A DNA stretch of 64,000 nucleotides from Castanea sativa. Lineage: Eukaryota > Streptophyta > Magnoliopsida > Fagales > Fagaceae. The translations under genes and the position numbers were made by a program. The stretch's first letter is position 1, and each line of letters starts with the position of its first letter. A model generated the notes under the pieces. The model had not been told where the DNA came from and searched no databases. It worked only from the letters and a program-made list of their open reading frames with translations. The DNA lies in assembly GCF_040712315.1 (NCBI RefSeq), contig NC_134018.1, positions 5,694,001-5,758,000 of the forward strand, in the 5' to 3' direction. Shown here in pieces: positions 56,582 through 64,000 of this stretch.

Positions 56582-59500
56582 ATGGCTGCTGTTGCTGCTG
56601 AGGTGGTTGATGAGTTCGGTCCTAGTCCCAAGATACCGAGTGTGTTAAGGTTTCTAAAAGAACATTAATTGTCCGTTGTTTGGGAAGGCAAGGTAAAATT
56701 AAAACCGAGGACCTGCTGAATTTCTATATTCTCTTCTTATCCTTTTTCATTATGTTGATTTTTTTTTTCATTTCTAAAATTCTAAGTTTGTCAATGGTAT
56801 TAGTAGCTTTGAATGCATAGTCATGCCCATTAGTTGGATTGAGTTAAATTGCTTATGTTCTTGCAAAATGGTCTCTTAATAATTATCTAGCTTTAGTATT
56901 TTCGTTTCAAACTATACTCCTGATTTTGTTGATGTAATTCTTCTTGAGTAGAACCTTAATCTTGATATATAGCTTCTGTATTTTTGGTTTTTGTATAAAA
57001 AAGATAAGGAGGCTTCGTTAAATAAGTTGTTATAAACTCACTTCAATTCCAATTAACGTTTATGGGATATTTTGTGAACAATAGCTATAATCATTTATAC
57101 AAAGGTTATGGCATATTGCATCTCATCACCATGGTTCTATCAAGTGCAGGATCCGGAGGTATTGAAATGTCGTGGTCGTAATGAGGAGTTCCAAAAATGA
57201 AGCCCGATGGTGGATGATCGCATCCTCGACATTGTCAAGAGAATTGGATTAGAGGGGCTATATAGGACCCCATTTAGAGAGATTGATCATAACATCATAA
57301 CGGCCTTTGTTGAGCGATGGTGGCATGAAACCCACACCTTCCATCTTCCACATGGTGAGATGACAATCACATTACAAGACGTGGAGGTTCTTTTGGGGAT
57401 TCCAATCGATGGTAAGGCAATGGTTGGAACTTGTGACTTGAAGTGGGCTGTTGAATGTCAGCAAATGCTTGGAATTGTTACTAATTCTGTGGTGCTTCAA
57501 GGACAGAGGATCCAAATTAAGAAGCTACTTGAAAAAATTGACCAAGGGTTGCCCGATGGTGCAGAAGAGGTTACTGTGCATCAGTATGCACGGTGTTATA
57601 TTCTAGCACTCTTAGGGGGACACAATTTTCGCCGATAAGTCTGGTGATAGGGTGCATACGATGTGGTTGCAAATGTTGAGGGACCTTCATAATCTACCTC
57701 GGTACAGTTGGGGGAGCGCTTGCCTTGCATGGTTGTACAGAGAGTTATGCAGGGCAACCGACAAAAAGGCCAATCAGATTGGTGGGGCCTTGATACTTGT
57801 TCAATATTGGGCATGGTTCAGATTCCCTTTTTTGTGCCCAAGGATGGACCTCCCACCAGATGATGCATATGGCCCACCATCACCATCTTCGCCATTGTCT
57901 ATTAAGTAAGTCTCTTCCTTGACCGATTCTCTCTATTAGAAATGGATCCATAATTTTAAACGATATGACACATTGAACTTAGCATTATTCAACTACTTAA
58001 TTTTTTGAACTTAGCATTAAAAAATAATTGAACTTAGCACTATTCAAGTATTATTCTACAACTAAGGATGCGTATGTAGTGTAGTAGTAGTATTTCAAGG
58101 AAAAATCAACAATATGGATTTTTTAAGCTTCCATCAGCATACATATCCTTTTTATTTTTTTATTACATTGCATAATTAGTAGATATTGATTCTCTCTTTC
58201 TTCATTGTAGGTTAGTTTGGATTGTGAGCACGAAGAATAGCCCTGCCGAACTCTGTTTGGTTCGGTACCGTCAGCTTCTAGATTCTATGTATTCCAACCA
58301 GGTACCCAAATTGTGTTTCTTGTAATGTTTATGAATACTGTATACTGTTATAATTGTAAAATATGTCAGTTGAAAATAATGGAACATTGCATAATGTGCT
58401 ACGCTTTTTTTTTTTTACATCAGGTGGTGTGGCAACCATATGAAGCCAAATTAGGCCACTTGCCTGCGTTCTGTTTAGCAGGACGAGACATGTGGACGGC
58501 GAGGGTGCCGCTTGTATATTTCTGGCTAGAAGAGAAACATACACCGGATCGTGTTCTTCATCAGTTTGGAATGGTGCAAGAAATTCCCTGTAATGTTGAT
58601 ACTGACGATGCCCTTCATAAGATAGACCTGAGGGGGAAGACTAAAGTGGATTGGAGGGTCAGACATTTTGGCCACATCCAAGTATGGAATACGAGAGCAT
58701 AGGAACTATGTAATGGAGCACGACTAGAGGGTGCTATGTCGAGTGTTCATCCATACTTCGGCTGGTATGGTAAAGTCACATGGAGGTTCGTCAACCACAC
58801 TAGCGCCTCACTTCTTATTACGGTAATCGCTTTGACCTTTCTTTCCAAATTTTGTTGCGTATTACCATTTTTGCGTTAGGTGTACTAATTGTATTACGAA
58901 AATTGCAGGTCGCCGTGCACAAACAGATGTTGACGCGTTATGTAGTAGGTAGTCTTGAGCACAAGCTGATTACAACTATGCTGAAGGAAGTAAATCGCCT
59001 TTACCGTCTAGTTGCCCATCTTCCCTTGGAAGATGCCGATGGGGCAAATTCAGAAGTGCCAGAACAGAATGGACGACCAAGCACAAGCTCAACTCCTGCC
59101 AGTCATAGCCATGGCTAGTGTGCTGCACCCTATCAACAGCAAAGGCCGGATCCCCCTCCACCCCCACATGCTTCTCCTGCCTCAGAGTTTCATCCATCCC
59201 CACATGCATCACTTGCCCTAGAGTTCCCTCCACCCCCACCTGCATCTCCTTCCCCAGAGATCCCTCCTCGTACTGCTCCCGCATTTCCTGACCTATAGAT
59301 CCCTGTACCCACTGCACATGCATCTTCTCACCTCGAGATCCCTTCACCCACCCTATGTGCATTTTCTGACCCCGCTCATTTATCCCTTACTCCGCCATCC
59401 TTTGATCTCGGCATTGATTTCAATGACACCCCTCCTGTCATGCACACTCAATCTCCCTCATACAGCATTGGTCATATACACCATGTACCACCCCATAGTG

Positions 59501-59960
59501 ACTCCATGTCATTCATGCCCACTCTTGGACTGCATACAGCTTCTATGACTATGACCCTCACTCACATTTCGTCTGCTACACCATCCTCCCCCGCAGTTGT
59601 AGGATCTTCAGTTGTTAGGAGTCAAGCAAATCAGCCAGCTGTGCATGTTGAGAATTAGCAAATAATTGGGTTACACTCACCCCCACTAGGTTGGCCTAAA
59701 CGCACAAGAAAAGCACCTCCTTGTGGGACAGGTGGTCACAAAGCAGGACACAAGGCTGGCCCCACGGTATGATTGGTCATTTACTAGCTTTGAATACTTT
59801 CGTGAATGCTGTTATGGTTGGTATTAAAATTCATTTGATCCATTGTTTCTTTGTAACTTCGTCTTTGCAGCAACGCAAGGAGCCTGACCAAGGAGATGCG
59901 GTACCCCCTCCCCCACATACCAGACACTACACAAGACAGCATAAGTGTCAAGTGCCATAG
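56582..59960 (+). pseudogene. Plant-mobile-domain (PMD, MAIN-like) gene, transposon type, disabled
   Basis: Inferred exons are 56582-56692, 57150-57905, 58211-58301, 58424-58822, 58909 to about 59764, and 59871-59960, all with GT-AG edges and matching phases. The protein has the PMD hallmarks: DDRILDIVKRIGLEGLYRTP, TFHLPHGEMTITLQDVEVLL, YSWGSACLAWLYRELCRAT, and a Pro/Ser-rich tail with PCGTGGHK. Family members are the Arabidopsis MAIN/MAIL1 proteins and many transposon-borne relatives annotated as phosphatase 7 long-form homologues. Their biochemical role is unsettled. This copy has stops at about 56666, 57198 (Trp expected), 58700, 59116, 59296 and 59656, and a +1 frameshift near 57620. Surrounding tandem repeats and cgagt blocks suggest it belongs to a mobile element whose ends I could not fix. 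Confidence 0.8.
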
Positions 59961-61788
59961 GGTCAGCACCCCATCTGCCTACAAATGGTGTTCAACTCAG
60001 CATGTATATTTTGCCCAATATGATAACTTTTGGATGTCTTATACTCTTATATCAATTTTGTGGGTGGCTGCTATAGCATGGGAAAGTCTCAATTATGAGT
60101 TTCTGCAAGCATTACCACAGCTTACTGCCCTTTGTGTATATTGTGCTGGTGTGTGGCACAATGTAGTGGTAAGATCATAATGATATTTTGTAGGCTTCGA
60201 TGCATTTTAACATCCTATAATATGTGTTGCGTGCCAAATACATCACTACATTTCTAATCTAAGCAATCAAGTCCCTAGGTTTGCTTGAATTCTAAAAATC
60301 TAGTCCAATCAAAGATGCATGCAATGAAATTGAACCAATCTGATGATGTGGCTCTCGACAGTGGCTTTTAATATGTTAATAGGTGACGTGACAGTGGCTT
60401 TTAATCTTTTGTCGGATGTCTAGAAAAGAGGAGCTTCCTGTCATACAATTTTGAAAGAACATTAAATTCCAACAAATTGATAAAAGAGAAGCAACTAGCA
60501 GTGCTTATCAAGCATATAATTTTAACTTGCAAATTCCTTACTTGCCTTTGAATGATTTTATTATCTAACATAATAGGTGATCAATGAATAGTTTTAGGAA
60601 TGCTTATGGCATATTTTATTAATATTTTTATGTTCCAAGACTAAATGTAAGTCAATAGTTTTCAAAAAATGAGCTTCCAAGTAACTTTTATGTTGATTTA
60701 TACGCTTGTTTACATGTTAGAATTGTGTAATTCATGTTCAATATATTGCAGTTGTTTGTGTGCCACAAAAATAAATTAGTAAAATACTGCAATTTATGAT
60801 CTTGTACGTAGTTAGAAAGAATGGTGCTTAAATTTACTGATTTTATGATCCTTACTAATGGGGGCACTTCAAACACTGATAAGGCAAGTTTATGGAATTT
60901 CCTTTTTGAAGTTTTATTATCAAGGAATTTGTTTGTATTTTTTCACTCAAATATAAAATTAGTTTGGTTTTGTTGTCACTCACCACAAACCAGATTCGGG
61001 GACTAGCATTTGGCCTCCGGATTTGGAATTTCCTTATGTATTTTTGTTACTAGTACTACTGCTAATAACTCAGGGCTCTTTTTTGATGAAGCTTCTGTCA
61101 TCTTAGGATATTTGGATGAAAACTGACAATGGTTGGCAACATTAAGCTCTCAAATATTCTTTGTTTGTGCATTGACTTGGGAATGAAATTGAGAGTTGCA
61201 ACCCTTAATTGAGACTTGGTTAATGAAGCTTGATCCATTGTTATCGCCTCAAGCAATTTAACGAATTTTTATAATCACCCTATAACTTGGATCCATAAAA
61301 TTCTTCTTTAATATGCTAAGTTTATGTAATTTTTTTATTTGCACTTTGGCCTAGATTTTTCTTTGTGGTAGACTTACATGTTTTGTAGCTAGTCACAAGT
61401 AACTTATTTTCATTTGATGTCTAATGATAATTGGTTGAATTTCTTTGGAACTGTAATAGATCTACTATAATTGCTTGGGGGCCAAAGAGGACACTTAAAC
61501 TTCTGCCTATCTATATGCTGATGACTTATTTGAACACTTGGTTCTCAATTTGGAAAATTATGCTGTTAACAGATCAGTAGAGTTGTGCCTCTTGCTAAAT
61601 CATTTGAGTGGCTAGTCGTAAAAGCATGACTATGTCCTCTACAATATAAACTATGCTAGAAAAAATGAATTTTAGATTAAGCAATGCATCTGCACAGTTT
61701 CTTATCAAATTCTATTGAATGGTTTCCTGAGTAAAATTCTTTCCCTCAATGTGGCTCTAGGCAAGGGGATCCACTTTTGCTTTATAAT
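59961..61788. other. 3' flank of the PMD gene, no gene recognised
   Basis: AT-rich sequence without coding motifs. It may include the rest of the PMD-carrying element. No inverted or direct terminal repeat partner to the 54-kb region was found by eye. Confidence 0.45.
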
Positions 61789-62528
61789 TGTGATAGTGAC
61801 GTTATTACAAGGTGACGGCACATTAAGAAGCTGACGGAAGTTCACTTGTTACATACTAAATGCACGTTAAGAAGCTGACGGCAATACGCTATCCGTCAAC
61901 TACTGTCATTGACACCTCTTTAGCATTCATAGCCATGCCCCTTACGCAGCAACATTAAGCTGACGGATCACGTGGACGAGTCAGGGGTGACGACCTTGGC
62001 TGTAAGGTCTTTGGCTGATGTCCTTGGCTGACGGACCACGTTGGCGTACGTAAGCTGACGACAGTATAGGAGTTACACGTGGGCTGACGACCTTGGCAGG
62101 TGAAGGCTGAAGGAATAATCCAACTTTCATTTTTAGCCTATCTTGACCTCTGCTTATGTGAATATAAGGAAAGTCCTTGCGCTACGCGTTCGACTTAGTT
62201 AAGAAGATTCCTATAAGGAAAGGGCTCAATACAATAGGCAAAGATCCGCGAATTACTCTTTTAAAAAGGAAAGTACTTCTTCACCAAGGCGCATATTTCG
62301 GCCACACACCACTATATATACCCCAAGACCCTCATGACCCAAAGGTACGCACAATTACCTCGACTCTGGCACTCTAGGGTTGTTTAAAGATTCTAACTTG
62401 ATCGTCGGAGGGTCTTTGGCCGGCACCACACCGGTGCTCTCTGTCGATCACCTACTTTTTTCTTCGCAGGTGTTGCTTCAAATCGGTGGAGTACTAGCAG
62501 CTTACTGGTGATCTCTTAGGCATCATCA
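61789..62528 (+). repeat. 5' LTR of a second Ty3/gypsy element
   Basis: It begins about tgtgatagtgacg and ends catca before the primer binding site. It is GC-richer than its surroundings, with repeated agctgacgg phrases and a TATA-like cactatatata at 62309. The start is provisional because the partner LTR lies outside the window. Confidence 0.65.
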
Positions 62529-62529
62529 G

Positions 62530-62549
62530 TTGGCGCCGTCTGTGGGAAA
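62530..62549 (+). other. Primer binding site of the second gypsy element
   Basis: ttggcgccgtctgtggga lies immediately after the LTR. It is the same site type as in the Tat-type element at 19574. Confidence 0.75.
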
Positions 62550-62592
62550 GACAAGCATTTAGCCTTGCTCTATTCCTGAGACAAAAAGTTGT

Positions 62593-64000
62593 ATGGTACT
62601 CACTCGATCGATGGCAACGATCCAACAACCAAGGCGACGAACCGCATGCTACGGCGCTAGAAAGGCAAGTTCGGACGGCGGCTGCCGCCGTCGAGCGCCT
62701 TACTAAACAGAATCACGACTTAGTAGAGCAACTACGGCAGAGGACGGCGCCCCAAAGTGCGCCCGGGGAGGACCGGGAATTAGCGAGCCGGGAGGGGAGG
62801 AATGCTTGTCGAGCTGAAGGTAGTACCGCACCGACTAGGCTGGAGCGGCCGGAGACAAACCCGCCATCCGCCTCGGACTCCCTGCCACCTCATATCACAG
62901 CCGAGATGCAGGAGATGAGGGAGCGCATGGATGCAATGATGAACGCCCTTAAGGGACGGGTATCCAGCAATCTGGAAGACCTAGTCCATAGAACGGATTC
63001 ACCATTCACAGCGTTGGTGAACTCATGCCCCGTCCCTTCAAAGTTTAAAATGCCCCATGTGGAAAACTATGACGGATCCAAGGACCCGCAGGATCACCTG
63101 GAGTCTTTCAGAACACTAATGCATCTTCAGGGTGTACCGGACGAAATCATGTGCAGGGCTTTCCTCACCACCTTGAAAGGGCCTGCGAGGGATTGGTACA
63201 GCAGGTTGACGCCTAATTCCATCGGCACTTTTAAGGAATTAGGTGCACAGTTTGTATCACACTTCATTGGAAGTCATTGACACAAGAGGTCTATTGCATG
63301 TATACTGGGAATTAAACAACGAGAATGTGAGACATTAAGGTCTTATATAGCCCGCTTTAACAAGGAATCCCTCTCGATAGACGAGGCAGACGACAAGACA
63401 CTTGTGGCAGCATTCATGAACGGGTTACAAGAGGGTAAGTTCTTGTTCTCTCTATGCAAGAACGACCCAAAGACTATGTCCGACGTATACTACAGGGCGA
63501 CTAAGTATATGAACGCGGAGGACGCCTTGCTGGCCAGGGACGACTACAAACCCAGAAAAAGGGAGAGACAGGAAGATACGAAACCCGATAATGGACGAAA
63601 AAGGGGGAGAACCAGAGAGGGACGAGATGATCGACGACCCAAGCCGCCTACAGGAAGGTACACGAACTTCACTCCCTTGAATACGCCCATCGACCAGGTG
63701 TTGATGCAGATTAAAGACGAGGAAAACTTGGCCTTCCCTGGAAAACTGAAGGGAGATCCCAACAGGAGACCAAGGGATAAATACTGCCGATTTCATCAAG
63801 ACCACGGCCATGACACCGTCGATTGCTACGACCTGAAACAGCAAATAGAAGCCCTCATTAGGCGAGGGAGGTTACAAAGGTTCGTCAACAAAGAGAGGGT
63901 AAACCCGCCACAAAATCAAGCCCCTCGGCAAGATAATGATCGCCCCAGGCAACCCGTAAGAGACATAAGGATGATTGTAGGAGGCACCGCGAGGGCCGGA
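62593..64000 (+). pseudogene. gag of the second gypsy element (runs off the window)
   Basis: ATG at 62593 (MVLTRSMATIQQ) is followed by a frameshift within about 40 bases into the frame reading EPHATALERQVRTAAAAVER. That frame then stays open to the window end except for TGA at 63278. It encodes a coiled-coil N terminus (VERLTKQNHDLVEQL), the gag core (MPHVENYDGSKDPQDHLESF, LKGPARDWYSRLTP, ETLRSYIARFNKESL), a basic stretch, and a zinc knuckle at 63785-63826 of form C-x2-H-x4-H-x4-C. Protease and pol are presumably beyond 64000. Its protein differs clearly from the gag at 19620, so it is a separate family sharing the primer site. It is less decayed than the first element. Confidence 0.85.

Noticed and set aside
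63452..63844. Minus-strand frame in the second gag
   Set aside because: Shadow of the plus-strand gag frame, which contains the zinc knuckle and continues to the window end.

Overview
This is a plant nuclear window. It is AT-rich, with GT-AG introns, LTR retrotransposons, MITEs, a SINE and poly-purine/pyrimidine microsatellites. The gene content is a decaying cluster of Cf-9-type leucine-rich-repeat receptor-like proteins (RLPs), which points to a dicot. The repeat types resemble those of woody rosids such as Fagaceae, but that placement is an impression, not a result. No bacterial features, rRNA or tRNA genes were seen.

Layout. (1) 3.06-6.12 kb: RLP-A, complete in architecture, with one 83-bp intron and two in-frame stops. 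(2) 10.93-14.08 kb: RLP-B, a clear pseudogene of the same family, with a relic of a further RLP 3' flank at about 15.6-15.86 kb. (3) 15.93-18.79 kb: a long-inverted-repeat element carrying a nested 1.45-kb element with a TTA target duplication. (4) 18.87-30.29 kb: a small MULE-like element (9-bp target duplication) split by a 10.8-kb Ty3/gypsy element of Tat type. The gypsy element has gag, protease, RT, a degenerate RNase H, a second RNase H and integrase, then a 150-bp tandem array, a spliced antisense gene and the 3' LTR. (5) 33.1-34.3 kb: a MITE and a 227-bp tandem array just upstream of RLP-C. (6) 34.73-43.92 kb: RLP-C, split by about 5.3 kb of repeat-rich DNA that includes a SINE. Its 3' part is intact and contains three tandem 144-bp LRR exons separated by 83-84-bp introns. 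(7) 44-46.8 kb: the 3' end of a Copia-like element. (8) 49.0-53.8 kb: a hAT element and PIF/Harbinger-like elements, some nested. (9) 54-60 kb: a multi-exon transposon-type plant-mobile-domain (PMD) gene, disabled. (10) 61.8-64.0 kb: the 5' LTR and gag of a second gypsy element that runs off the window.

The most interesting signal is in the RLPs. The ancestral intron begins inside the codons for the LRR consensus Gly-Lys-Ile-Pro, in phase 1. In RLP-C a 227-bp unit made of the intron's 3' end, two LRRs and the start of a third LRR has been reiterated. The start of the third LRR is coding sequence in RLP-A and RLP-B, but in RLP-C it sits where an intron must be removed to keep frame. LRR coding sequence therefore appears to have become intron, giving symmetric phase-1 exons of exactly two LRRs that can be gained or lost without a frameshift.

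All gene calls are by reading alone. Domain names rest on recognised motifs, and no search was run.
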